NCBI RefSeq assembly: GCF_002160025.1 | Contig: NZ_NFJU01000025.1 | Span: forward strand, 1 to 56,331 | DNA length: 56,331 nt | Direction of reading: 5' to 3' | Origin: Anaeromassilibacillus sp. An200 | GTDB lineage: Bacteria > Bacillota > Clostridia > Oscillospirales > Acutalibacteraceae | Part shown: positions 17,677-25,660 of the stretch, one piece after another | Layout of the letters: each line of letters starts with the position of its first letter | Numbering within the stretch: the stretch's first letter is position 1 | Notes under the pieces: generated by a model | Databases searched by the model: none | What the model saw: the letters and a program-made list of their open reading frames with translations, nothing else | What the model was told of the DNA's origin: nothing | Made by a program: the position numbers and the translations under genes

Positions 17677-17865
17677 GCCGGTTGCCGACCCCGTTGCTAT
17701 CCCGTTGCCGAGCCGGTTGCCGGGAAAAAGCCCGTAACTGCGGGCTTTTCTCCCCTCTGACAACCAAAGCAACAGAAAAATAAAAGAAAAAGTAATAAAT
17801 AACCCAACCGCCAGACAGAGATTGTTTTCGAGGTTTTTTGAAGCCCGTTGCCGGACTTCGTTGCC
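17677..17865. repeat. GTTGCC iteron-like repeats (candidate oriV of IME2)
   Basis: CCGTTGCC-type units start at 17681, 17693 (GTTGCT), 17704 and 17716, spaced 11-12 bp. Two more lie at 17847 and 17860. They are in the gap between vapE and the small gene at 17911. Spacing of one helical turn on one DNA face is typical of initiator-binding iterons. Confidence 0.6.
17727..17749 (+). terminator. Rho-independent terminator after vapE
   Basis: AAAGCCCG-TAACTG-CGGGCTTTT is a perfect 8-bp stem ending in T. It lies between the two groups of GTTGCC repeats. The remainder of the gap to 17911 is A-rich (17765-17800) and holds no gene. Confidence 0.75.
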
Positions 17866-17910
17866 GACCCTCTCCTGTCTGGCTTATTTCATTTATGGAG
17901 GTAACTGCCT

Positions 17911-18108
17911 ATGGCAAAAAGCAAAACTGAAATCCATGTCACAACGGTATTTGACGGCGAACTGGACGCTACGGACGTTTTCGTGAGCCTGATTGCACAG
18001 AAATACAGCCAGAGAAATGATAAAGAATATCTTGCGAAAAAGCAAGATTTAGGATATAATAAAGACAAGGTTCAGAGTGACCGTGTTCCGTCTGGATTGT
18101 GCGGGTAA
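17911..18108 (+). CDS. Small protein preceding the IME2 recombinase (TnpW-like slot)
   Basis: The 65-residue product starts at ATG 17911 behind ATGGAGG. The first 35 residues (EIHVTTVFDGELDATDVFVS, then LIAQKY) look conserved and resemble the beta-then-helix form of TnpW-like proteins. The remainder is low complexity and contains the recombinase promoter at DNA level. It occupies the same place as the small genes at 7166 and 53198. Function unknown. Confidence 0.6.
   Translation: MAKSKTEIHVTTVFDGELDATDVFVSLIAQKYSQRNDKEYLAKKQDLGYNKDKVQSDRVPSGLCG
18032..18060 (+). promoter_or_regulatory. Promoter of the IME2 recombinase
   Basis: TTGCGA (18032-18037), 17-bp spacer, TATAAT (18055-18060). It lies within the 3' part of the small gene at 17911 and reads into the recombinase. 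Confidence 0.7.
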
Positions 18109-18113
18109 CGGTT

Positions 18114-19778
18114 ATGATGAACGGATTTGAATATACAGGCGTAGACGCAATACTGGCAGGCAGCTTCCGGGCGGCTATCTATTGCAGGCTTTCCAAGGAC
18201 GATGACCTTGACGGGGAGAGCGCCAGTATCGCAAACCAGCGGGCTATGCTGGAAACCTACTGCGAGAAGCAGGGATGGGAGGTTGTTGCAGTCTATCAGG
18301 ACGATGGCTACACGGGGCTGAACATGGAGCGCCCCGACCTGAAACGAATGTTGAAAGCCATCGAGCGCAGGCAGATAAACCTTGTGGTCACGAAAGACCT
18401 GTCCAGACTGGGTAGGAATTACTTGCAGACCGGCTTCCTGATTGAAGATTTCTTCCCCCGCAACGGCGTGCGGTATATCGCCATGAATGACGGTATCGAC
18501 ACCATGCGGGACAACAACGACATTGCGCCGTTCAAGAACATCCTCAACGAGATGTACAGCAAGGACATTTCCAAGAAGGTTCATTCCTCTTATCTGCTGA
18601 AAGCGCAGAAAGGCCAGTTTACCGGCTGCCTTGCCCCCTTCGGCTACCGGAAAGACCCGGAGGACAAAAACCATCTGCTGATTGATGAGGAAACGGCCCC
18701 CATTGTCCGGCGTCTGTTTGCGTGGGCGCTGGAAGGACACGGCCCCAACTACATCCGGCGCAGGCTGGAAGAAGAAAAAATTCCATGCCCGACCTACTGG
18801 AACCGGGTGCGGGGCTTTCGGAACGTGTCAACCAAGTGGGAAAAGAAAGACCCGGTCAACGGGCGGTATATGTGGGACTTCTCCGTGATTAAGGACATCC
18901 TGATGAACCCCGTCTACACCGGCGCTATCGCTTCCCAGAAGAAGGAATACCGCTTCAAAATCGGCACCATCGGGGAAAAGAAGCCGGAGGACTGGATTGT
19001 GGTGGAGAACCAGCATGAGCCGCTTGTTGACCGCAAGACCTTTGACATCGTGCAGCGCAAGCTGAAATCCCGGCAGCGCCCCCGCCAGACCGGGGAAATC
19101 AGCCTGTTTGCGGGGCTTATCAAGTGCGGCGAGTGCGGGAAGTCGCTGACGATCCGCTACACCAACGACAAGCACCCGAAGCAGATTTATTCCTGTAAGA
19201 CCTACAACGCCTACGGCAAGCAGCACTGTACCCAGCACCGGGTTGAGTACGACACCCTTTACAGCCTTGTGCTGAACAAAATCCGGGAGTGCGCCAGAGC
19301 CGCCCTGATGGACGGGGAAGCCGTTGCCGGGAAGCTGACCGACACCTGCGAAGCCGAGCAGAAAGGCCAGCGGGAAGCGTTGGAGCGTTCCCTTACCAAA
19401 GACGAGGAACGGATTGACGTTCTGGAAAAGATGGTGCTGCGGCTGTATGAGGACATGGTTGCCGGGCGTATCAGCGAAGCAAACTTCAATCTGCTGATGG
19501 AAAAGACGCAGGCAGAACAGGCCGAGTTGAAAGCAAAGGTTGAGGAAGGCCGGAAGAAGCTGGCCGATGAAATCCGGCTTGCGTGTGACGCCCGCCAATG
19601 GGTGGAAGCCATTCAGGAATACGCCGACATCACGGAACTGGACGCCGCCACCCTTAACCGCCTGATTAAAGAAATCGTTGTCCATGAGAGCATAGACAGC
19701 GAAAAGACAAGACACATTTCTATCGAAATTCATTTCAATCTCAAACCCATCCCGGAGGTGGAGCAGGTCACGGCCTGA
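18114..19778 (+). CDS. Large serine recombinase of IME2
   Basis: The N terminus has AAIYCRLSKDDD with the nucleophile at about Ser27, [15 protein letters not shown], a recombinase domain (about 170-310), zinc ribbon (CGECGK...C...C, about 345-380) and a coiled-coil region (about 420-500). The start is uncertain: GTG 18099 and ATGs 18114/18117 are in frame, and none has a strong ribosome site. It is clearly different from the IME1 enzyme and so recognises another core, apparently GG in the Maff2 ATGGC sequence. Confidence 0.9.
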   Translation: MMNGFEYTGVDAILAGSFRAAIYCRLSKDDDLDGESASIANQRAMLETYCEKQGWEVVAVYQDDGYTGLNMERPDLKRMLKAIERRQINLVVTKDLSRLGRNYLQTGFLIEDFFPRNGVRYIAMNDGIDTMRDNNDIAPFKNILNEMYSKDISKKVHSSYLLKAQKGQFTGCLAPFGYRKDPEDKNHLLIDEETAPIVRRLFAWALEGHGPNYIRRRLEEEKIPCPTYWNRVRGFRNVSTKWEKKDPVNGRYMWDFSVIKDILMNPVYTGAIASQKKEYRFKIGTIGEKKPEDWIVVENQHEPLVDRKTFDIVQRKLKSRQRPRQTGEISLFAGLIKCGECGKSLTIRYTNDKHPKQIYSCKTYNAYGKQHCTQHRVEYDTLYSLVLNKIRECARAALMDGEAVAGKLTDTCEAEQKGQREALERSLTKDEERIDVLEKMVLRLYEDMVAGRISEANFNLLMEKTQAEQAELKAKVEEGRKKLADEIRLACDARQWVEAIQEYADITELDAATLNRLIKEIVVHESIDSEKTRHISIEIHFNLKPIPEVEQVTA

Positions 19779-19815
19779 CCTGCCCCCGCCGGGGCGGTTC
19801 TTAAAAACTCCATAG

Positions 19816-19830
19816 ATATTTCTTGACACA
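19816..19830 (-). repeat. Right terminal inverted repeat of IME2
   Basis: ATATTTCTTGACACA is the exact reverse complement of 9260-9274 and lies 57 bp inside the right junction, mirroring the left side. Confidence 0.8.
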
Positions 19831-19885
19831 CCGCCGCCCGCCATCGAGCCGTTTTCCTACACCTATTTGGGGATAAAACAGCTCA

Positions 19886-19956
19886 TGGCGGGCGGCGGCG
19901 TTGCCCTGATCGGCCTGACCCTGATCCCCCTGCTGTCCGGCCTGCTCTCCGCCTGA
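19886..19956 (+). pseudogene. Maff2 family membrane protein, 3' fragment
   Basis: After the IME2 junction the frame reads A-GGGVALIGLTLIPLLSGLLSA and stops at TGA 19954. This is the second hydrophobic segment of Maff2. About 19 bp just upstream (from GGGATAAAACAG) also encodes G-I-K-Q-L-M, duplicating the 9182-9201 piece with only synonymous changes. No start codon with a ribosome site precedes the fragment, so the ICE as shown cannot make intact Maff2 unless the elements excise. Confidence 0.85.
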
Positions 19957-19976
19957 TGTCCGCCAGCAGACCCCAC

Positions 19977-20003
19977 GGGAGGCCCCGGCACACGGGGCCT
20001 CCC
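19977..20003 (+). promoter_or_regulatory. Perfect 11-bp hairpin ahead of the TrbL gene
   Basis: GGGAGGCCCCG-GCACA-CGGGGCCTCCC ends 2 bp before the AAAGGAGG ribosome site of the TTG start at 20023. It has no T-run, so it is more likely a translation or RNA-stability element than a terminator. Confidence 0.5.
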
Positions 20004-20022
20004 GGAAAGGAGGTGATCCCCG

Positions 20023-20889
20023 TTGATCTTTGACGCGATACAGGAGTGGTTCCAGGAACTGCTCATCGACGGTATCATTTCAAACCTGACCGGGATGTTT
20101 GATACCCTGAATACCAAGGTGGGCGAGATCGCCGGGGAGGTGGGCATGACGCCCTCCGCGTGGAACAGCGGCATTTTCAACATGGTCCGCAGCCTCTCGG
20201 AGACCGTGATCGTTCCCATCGCCGGCATCGTCCTCACCTTTGTCATGTGCTATGAGCTCATCCAGCTCATCGTAGAAAAGAACAATCTCCACGATTTCGA
20301 CACCTGGATTTTCTTCAAGTGGATCTTCAAGACCTTCTGCGCGGTGCTCATCGTCACCAACACCTGGAACATCGTCATGGCGGTGTTCGATGTGGCGCAG
20401 AATGTGGTCAGCCAGAGCGCCGGCGTCATCATCTCGGACGCGGGCATCGACATATCCGGCGTGACCGCCGACCTGGAGACCCAGCTCGCGGACTGGAGCA
20501 TCGGCGCCCTGCTGGGGCTGTGGTTCCAGAGCATCTTTGTGGGGCTGTGTACGCAGATCCTCTCCATCTGCATCTTCCTGGTGATCTACGGAAGGATGAT
20601 AGAGGTGTATTTGGTGACCTCGATAGGACCCATCCCCTTTGCCACGATGGTGAACCGGGAGTGGGGCAACACGGGGCAGAACTATCTCCGCTCCCTGCTG
20701 GCCCTGGGCTTCCAAGCGTTCCTCATTATGATCTGCGTGGGCATCTACGCGGTGCTGGTGGAGGGAATCTCCCTGAGCGGTGACAACATTTCCGGTGCTA
20801 TCTGGGGGTGCATGGGGTACACGGTGCTCCTGTGCTTCACCCTCTTTAAGACCGGCAGCCTTGCAAAGTCCCTATTTGGAGCGCATTAG
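20023..20889 (+). CDS. TrbL/VirB6-like conjugation membrane protein
   Basis: The 288-residue protein starts at TTG 20023 behind GGAAAGGAGGTGA. It has six or more membrane segments (for example VIVPIAGIVLTFVMCYELIQ near 65-85) and the IGPIPFATMVNREWG loop near 205-220 that is typical of Tn1549-type TrbL proteins. It forms part of the inner-membrane pore of the type IV secretion system. Normally it follows Maff2 directly, as it would here without the two insertions. Confidence 0.82.
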   Translation: MIFDAIQEWFQELLIDGIISNLTGMFDTLNTKVGEIAGEVGMTPSAWNSGIFNMVRSLSETVIVPIAGIVLTFVMCYELIQLIVEKNNLHDFDTWIFFKWIFKTFCAVLIVTNTWNIVMAVFDVAQNVVSQSAGVIISDAGIDISGVTADLETQLADWSIGALLGLWFQSIFVGLCTQILSICIFLVIYGRMIEVYLVTSIGPIPFATMVNREWGNTGQNYLRSLLALGFQAFLIMICVGIYAVLVEGISLSGDNISGAIWGCMGYTVLLCFTLFKTGSLAKSLFGAH

Positions 20890-20901
20890 AGGGAGGCCGG
20901 T

Positions 20902-21459
20902 ATGGAGAAGAAATACAATGTCATTTACGCGGACCCGCCCTGGTCCTACAAGGTATGGAGCAAAAAGGGCGCAGGCCGGAGCGCGGAAAGCCATTATCCC
21001 ACCATGAGTATAGAGGCCATCAAGGCACTGCCCGTATCCCGGCTTGCGGCCAGGGACTGCGCCCTGTTCCTCTGGATCACCTTCCCCATGCTCCGTGAGG
21101 GCTGGGGCGTTATGGACGCCTGGGGCTTCACCTTCAAAACGGTGGCCTTCGTGTGGGTGAAGCAGTGCCGCAAATCGGACAACATCTTCACCGGGATGGG
21201 ATACTGGACCCGCGCCAATGCGGAAATCTGTCTGCTGGCGACCCGCGGGCACCCGAAACGGGCGGCCAGGGACGTCAAGCAGGTCATCCTCTCCCACATC
21301 GCGGAGCACAGCAAAAAGCCGGATGAGGCGCGGCGCCGGATTGAGGCCCTGATGGGGGACGTCCCCCGGATCGAGCTGTTCGCCCGGCAGGCGACCCCCG
21401 GCTGGGATGTATGGGGAAATGAAGTAGCAAGCGACATCCAGCTTGCGGAAAGGAGCTGA
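20902..21459 (+). CDS. MT-A70 family adenine methyltransferase
   Basis: The 185-residue protein has the N-terminal catalytic motif YADPPWSY (about 9-16), then ALFLWITFPMLREG, VKQCRKSDNIFTGMGYWTRANAE and IELFARQATPGWDVWGNE. This is the layout of phage and ICE MT-A70 N6-adenine DNA methyltransferases. It sits within the transfer operon, 12 bp after TrbL and 5 bp before PrgI. It probably modifies ICE DNA to evade restriction in recipients (inference). Confidence 0.87.
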   Translation: MEKKYNVIYADPPWSYKVWSKKGAGRSAESHYPTMSIEAIKALPVSRLAARDCALFLWITFPMLREGWGVMDAWGFTFKTVAFVWVKQCRKSDNIFTGMGYWTRANAEICLLATRGHPKRAARDVKQVILSHIAEHSKKPDEARRRIEALMGDVPRIELFARQATPGWDVWGNEVASDIQLAERS

Positions 21460-21464
21460 TTTTA

Positions 21465-21887
21465 TTGGCCTATGTAACGATCCCGAAGGACCTGAGCAAG
21501 GTACAGAGCAAAGTCCTGTTCGGGCTGACCAAACGGCAGGTGATATGTTTCGGGGCGGCAGCAATTATCGGCGTGCCGCTTTTCTTTTTGACCAAGGAGG
21601 CGCTGGGCACCACCACGGCGGCCCTGTGCATGATCCTGGTGATGCTGCCCTTCTTCCTGTTCGCCATGTATGAGAAGAACGGGCAGCCCCTGGAGGTGTT
21701 CCTGGGACACCTCATTGAGAATAAATTTATCCGCCCAAAGACGCGGATCTACCAGACCAACAACCTGTACTCCGCCCTGGCGCGGCAGTACGAATTGGAA
21801 CAGGAGGTGAGAACGATTGCAGGCAAAAACGGCAAGACCCGCAAAACCGGCAGGGGCAAGGCGCAAGCTGACCCGCGCCGAGCGTAA
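21465..21887 (+). CDS. PrgI-family conjugation membrane protein
   Basis: TTG 21465 follows GGAAAGGAG. The 140-residue product begins AYVTIPKDLSKVQSKVLFGL, the PrgI/TcpE-like opening, followed by two membrane segments (ICFGAAAIIGVPLFFL and AALCMILVMLPFFLFAMY). PrgI is a small VirB3-like channel component in Gram-positive type IV systems. Its 3' end overlaps VirB4 by 71 bp in another frame. Confidence 0.87.
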   Translation: MAYVTIPKDLSKVQSKVLFGLTKRQVICFGAAAIIGVPLFFLTKEALGTTTAALCMILVMLPFFLFAMYEKNGQPLEVFLGHLIENKFIRPKTRIYQTNNLYSALARQYELEQEVRTIAGKNGKTRKTGRGKAQADPRRA

Positions 21888-24258
21888 GCAGATCGAGGCG
21901 GTGGTCCGGCAGGCCAAGGGGGACGGGAAAGCCCATACGGTGCAGGACAGCATCCCCTTCCGCAATATGTTCCCCGATGGCCTGTGCCGGCTGGATGGCG
22001 GAGCCTTCTCCAAGACCATCGCCTATGAGGATGTGAATTACCGCCTGGCGGGACCGGAGGATCAGCGGAGCATCTTTGAAAGCCTCTGCGACTTCTATAA
22101 CGGCTATGACCCCACCATTGGGGTGCAAATGACACTTAGCAGCCGGTATGTGGAGCATGGACCGGAGGAGGATCTGTTCGGCATCCGTCCCCAGGGCGAT
22201 GACCTTGACCCCATCCGGGAGGACGCAGCCGGGATACTCCGTTTCCAGTATGAGCGGGGCAGCAACGGCTATGTGAAAACCAAGTATGTCACCCTGACCA
22301 TCGAGGCGGAGAACCTGGCGGCGGCGCGGGCTCGGTTTGCCCGTATTGAGACCGACACCCTCAACCGCTTCAAGGTCATGGGGGCCGCCGCCCATGTGCT
22401 GGACGGGAAGGAGCGGCTGGAGCTGCTTCACGGCATCCTCCACCCGGCAGACGGCCGCCGTCCGGAGGGCGGGAAGTTCGCCTTCGATTGGGACTGGCTG
22501 GCGCCCAGCGGCCTTTCGGTCAAGGACTTCATCGCCCCGTCCTCCTTCCACTTCGGGGAGACCCGCACCTTCCGCATTGGGGAGATGTACGGCGCGGTGA
22601 GCTTTTTGCAGATCACCGCCCCGGAGATCCACGACCGCATCCTGGCGGAGTTCATGGAGACCGAGGGCAATATCCTGGTGACCATGCACATCCGGGGCAT
22701 CAACCAGAACGAGGCCATCAAGATGGTCAAGCGGAAGATCACCGACCTGGACGCCATGAAGATTGCGGAGCAGAAGCGGGCGGTACGAAGCGGCTACGAC
22801 ATGGACATCCTCCCCAGCGACCTTGCCACCTACGGCGGCGCGGCAAAGACCATCCTCCAGGACCTGCAAAGCAGGAATGAGCGAATGTTCAATCTGACCT
22901 TCCTGGTCATGCACATGGCGGAGACCAAGCAGAAGCTGGAGATTGCCGTGTCCCAGGCGGCCAGCGTGGCGCAGACCTACAACTGCCTCCTCACCCGGCT
23001 GGACTTCCAGCAGGAGGACGGACTGATGAGCAGCCTTCCCCTGGGGCTCAACCGTATCAAAATCGAGCGGAGCCTCACCACTTCGGCGCTGGCGGTGTTC
23101 GTCCCCTTCGTCACCCAGGAGCTGTTTATGGGCGGGGACGCCATGTACTACGGCCTCAACGCTTTGAGTAACAACATGATCCTTCTGGACCGCAAACAGT
23201 CCAGAAGCCCCAACGGGCTGGTGTTCGGCACGCCGGGCAGCGGCAAGTCCATGAGCTGCAAGCGGGAGATCACTTTCATCATCCTGACCACCAAAGATAA
23301 TGTCATCATCTGCGACCCGGAGGACGAATATTCGCCCCTGGTGAAGCGGCTGGGCGGGCAGGTGATCCGGCTGTCCCCGTCCAGCACCGACTATGTGAAC
23401 CCCCTGGACATCAACCTGAACTACTCGGACGAGGAGAACCCCCTGGCACTGAAAAGTGATTTTGTCCTGTCCTTCTGCGAGCTCATCATGGGCAGCAAGA
23501 CCGGGCTGGAAGCCATCGAGAAAACCGTCATCGACCGGGCGGTGCAGAAGATCTACCAGCCCTACTTTGCCGACCCCCGGCCGGAGAATATGCCCATCCT
23601 GGGCGACCTGATGGAGGCGCTGCTGGCGCAGGGCATCCCGGAGGCCGACCGGGTGGCCCAGGCGCTGGATCTGTATGTGAACGGTTCGCTGAACTTCTTT
23701 AATCACCGCACTACCGTGGACATCCGCAACCGGCTGGTCTGCTTTGACATCAAGGGTCTGGGCAAAAACCTGAAAAAGCCGGGGATGCTCATTGTCCAGG
23801 ATGCGGTGTGGAACACCGTCACCATCAACCGGGCCATTGGGCGCTCCACCTGGTATTTCGTGGACGAGTTCCACCTCCTGCTGAAGGAGGAGCAGACGGC
23901 GGCCTATTCGGCGGAGATCTGGAAACGGTTTAGAAAATGGGGCGGGGTGCCCACCGGGGCCACCCAAAACCCCAAGGACTTACTCTCCTCCCCGGAGATC
24001 GAGAACATCCTGGAAAACAGCGATTTCATCTATATGCTCAACCAGGCCGCCGGCGACCGCAAGATTTTGGCGGAGCGGCTGGGCATTTCGGCGGAACAGC
24101 TTGCCTATGTGACCAATTCCGAGCCGGGCCATGGGCTGCTGTTCTTCAACAATGTGATCCTGCCCTTTGCGGACGACTTCCCAAAGGACACGGAGCTTTA
24201 TAAGCTGCTTACCACCAAGCCCAGCGAGGTGGAGCACGCGGCGGAAACGGAGGCGTGA
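21817..24258 (+). CDS. VirB4-like conjugative ATPase
   Basis: The 813-residue protein starts at TTG 21817, behind GGAGGTGAG within prgI. It carries Walker A FGTPGSGKSMSC (about 470-480) and Walker B WYFVDEFHLLL (about 677-687), plus ATQNPKDLLSSPE. Size and motifs match TraE/VirB4 proteins of Tn1549-like elements, which power assembly and transport through the secretion channel. The long open frame antisense to it is a GC-bias shadow. Confidence 0.93.
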   Translation: MQAKTARPAKPAGARRKLTRAERKQIEAVVRQAKGDGKAHTVQDSIPFRNMFPDGLCRLDGGAFSKTIAYEDVNYRLAGPEDQRSIFESLCDFYNGYDPTIGVQMTLSSRYVEHGPEEDLFGIRPQGDDLDPIREDAAGILRFQYERGSNGYVKTKYVTLTIEAENLAAARARFARIETDTLNRFKVMGAAAHVLDGKERLELLHGILHPADGRRPEGGKFAFDWDWLAPSGLSVKDFIAPSSFHFGETRTFRIGEMYGAVSFLQITAPEIHDRILAEFMETEGNILVTMHIRGINQNEAIKMVKRKITDLDAMKIAEQKRAVRSGYDMDILPSDLATYGGAAKTILQDLQSRNERMFNLTFLVMHMAETKQKLEIAVSQAASVAQTYNCLLTRLDFQQEDGLMSSLPLGLNRIKIERSLTTSALAVFVPFVTQELFMGGDAMYYGLNALSNNMILLDRKQSRSPNGLVFGTPGSGKSMSCKREITFIILTTKDNVIICDPEDEYSPLVKRLGGQVIRLSPSSTDYVNPLDINLNYSDEENPLALKSDFVLSFCELIMGSKTGLEAIEKTVIDRAVQKIYQPYFADPRPENMPILGDLMEALLAQGIPEADRVAQALDLYVNGSLNFFNHRTTVDIRNRLVCFDIKGLGKNLKKPGMLIVQDAVWNTVTINRAIGRSTWYFVDEFHLLLKEEQTAAYSAEIWKRFRKWGGVPTGATQNPKDLLSSPEIENILENSDFIYMLNQAAGDRKILAERLGISAEQLAYVTNSEPGHGLLFFNNVILPFADDFPKDTELYKLLTTKPSEVEHAAETEA

Positions 24259-24260
24259 AT

Positions 24261-25022
24261 ATGAACATGGAGATAATCAGAAACAGTGAATTTGGCAGTA
24301 TCCGCGTGATCGAGGAGGACGGGAAATACCTGTTCTGCGGTTCGGATGTGGCAAAGGCCCTGGGGTACAGCAATCCCCGAAAGGCTGTCCGTGACCATGC
24401 GAGGGGTGGAACGAAACGTTCCATCCCCACCGCAAGCGGTGACCAGACAATGACCTTCCTCCCGGAGGGCGACGTCTACCGCCTGATCGTTCATAGCCGG
24501 CTGCCCGGCGCGGAGCGGTTTGAGAAATGGGTGTTCGATGAGGTGCTTCCCACGATCCGCAGGACCGGGGGCTACATGACGCCCTCCCTGCTGGAGGAGG
24601 CGGCCAGGCACCCGGAGATCCTTCTCTCCTTTGCGGACCAGCTCCTGGCGGAGCATGAGAAGAACCGCCGCCTTACCGGGGAGGTGGAACGGCTGCGGCC
24701 GAAAGCGGATTTTTACGACGCCTTTGTGCGCCCCGGCAACTGCACCAATATCCGGGCCACAGCCAAGGAGCTGGGCGTGGGCGAGCGCGACTTCTGCCGC
24801 TTCCTGATGGAGGAGGGCTTCCTCTACCGCTGCCCGGCCGGATACCTTCTGCCCTACGCCAAGCCCTCCAATAAGGGGCTGTTCCAGGTGAAGGACTTCT
24901 GGAAGTACGGGCATTTCCGCCAGCAGACCCTTATCACGCCCCAGAGGAAGGACCTCCTGCGGATGATGCTCTGCGGCGGGCAGATGTGCATGGAGTTTGA
25001 TTTTTGTGAAAGCGAGGCGTGA
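24261..25022 (+). CDS. BRO-N / KilAC phage-type antirepressor
   Basis: ATG 24261 is used because AACGGAGG lies 7 bp upstream; GTG 24255 is also in frame. Residues about 1-105 are a BRO-N domain (SIRVIEEDGKYLFCGSDVAK, then WVFDEVLPTIRRTGGY). Residues about 150-250 are the KilAC/ANT domain (NIRATAKELGVGERDFCRFL). Such proteins are prophage antirepressors that relieve a repressor. Its presence inside the transfer operon suggests control of, or defence against, other mobile elements, and acquisition from a phage. Confidence 0.87.
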   Translation: MNMEIIRNSEFGSIRVIEEDGKYLFCGSDVAKALGYSNPRKAVRDHARGGTKRSIPTASGDQTMTFLPEGDVYRLIVHSRLPGAERFEKWVFDEVLPTIRRTGGYMTPSLLEEAARHPEILLSFADQLLAEHEKNRRLTGEVERLRPKADFYDAFVRPGNCTNIRATAKELGVGERDFCRFLMEEGFLYRCPAGYLLPYAKPSNKGLFQVKDFWKYGHFRQQTLITPQRKDLLRMMLCGGQMCMEFDFCESEA

Positions 25023-25024
25023 CT

Positions 25025-25660
25025 ATGAAAAACAAGATTTACATTATCGAGGGCAAGACCTATCTGAACCACATCAACGATGAGGTCCATCTGTATGGCC
25101 TTCTCCATCAGCTTGCCTTCCTGGCGGGCCGGATCAAGGACGAGGAGGATGTGTTCCATGTGCTGGACACGGCGAAGCGGTACGGTGAGATCGCCGAGGA
25201 GAAGTTCCAGGGCTGGGGTATCCCCGGCCGCTACCTGGTGTTCGGCGATCCCAAGGACCTGAAGGACCTTATGGCAAAGGAGCTGGCGGAGGCCACCCCG
25301 GTGCCCGTGGAGGAGCCGAAGCCCAAGAAGTATAAGGATGAGTACATCATCCCCGGCTATGGCTTCCGTATGCTGGTGGGCGACATCCACAACCTGATCG
25401 TCCTCTACTATTCGCTGGCCCGCCGCCTGTCGGAGGCGGAGACGGAGAAGGACTTCCTCCGCCTGAAGAAAAAGGCCGGCGGCTATGAGAAGGTGCTGAA
25501 AAAGCTCTTCCGCAGCCTGGGCCTCCCGGAGGACAGCAACGCCGCCCAGGACGTCCTGGAGGAGTCCATCATTCGCCGCCATAACCTGGTCCGCCTGGAG
25601 GATGTGGAGGAGCCCCAGGACGAGGGAGACCTTGAAGGGGACGAGGTATGGAGCGACTGA
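25025..25660 (+). CDS. Conserved ICE protein of unknown function
   Basis: The 211-residue protein starts at ATG 25025, 2 bp after the BRO stop (GTG 25019 is an in-frame alternative overlapping it). It is soluble, acidic and helical, with IIEGKTYLNHINDEVHLYGL at the start, a proline-rich linker (PVPVEEPKPKKYK) near 100 and an acidic tail (EEPQDEGDLEGDE). I recognise no domain. Its end overlaps the next methyltransferase gene by 13 bp, so it belongs to the same operon. Confidence 0.6.
   Translation: MKNKIYIIEGKTYLNHINDEVHLYGLLHQLAFLAGRIKDEEDVFHVLDTAKRYGEIAEEKFQGWGIPGRYLVFGDPKDLKDLMAKELAEATPVPVEEPKPKKYKDEYIIPGYGFRMLVGDIHNLIVLYYSLARRLSEAETEKDFLRLKKKAGGYEKVLKKLFRSLGLPEDSNAAQDVLEESIIRRHNLVRLEDVEEPQDEGDLEGDEVWSD

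Larger units (their letters stand above)
9201..19888. mobile_element. IME2: second mobilizable element inserted in Maff2
   Basis: The junctions lie at ATGG (9198-9201 left, 19885-19888 right). A perfect 15-bp inverted repeat, TGTGTCAAGAAATAT, lies 57-59 bp inside each junction (9260-9274 and 19816-19830). Contents are an HTH protein, methyltransferase, XRE repressor, Cys-rich protein, broken initiator, DUF3847, TTRAP-like protein, oriT candidate, HTH/membrane cargo pair, MobL relaxase, CHC2 primase fragment, VapE, iteron-like repeats, a small protein and a large serine recombinase. It shares the plan, but few genes, with IME1. The exact core is uncertain because about 20 bp of Maff2-like sequence is present at both ends. 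Confidence 0.8.

Noticed and set aside
21727-23967. Very long minus-strand open frame (746 codons) opposite VirB4
   Set aside because: It is a high-GC shadow of the VirB4 gene, which has clear Walker motifs. The antisense product is low complexity in His/Gly/Val/Leu, with no ribosome site.
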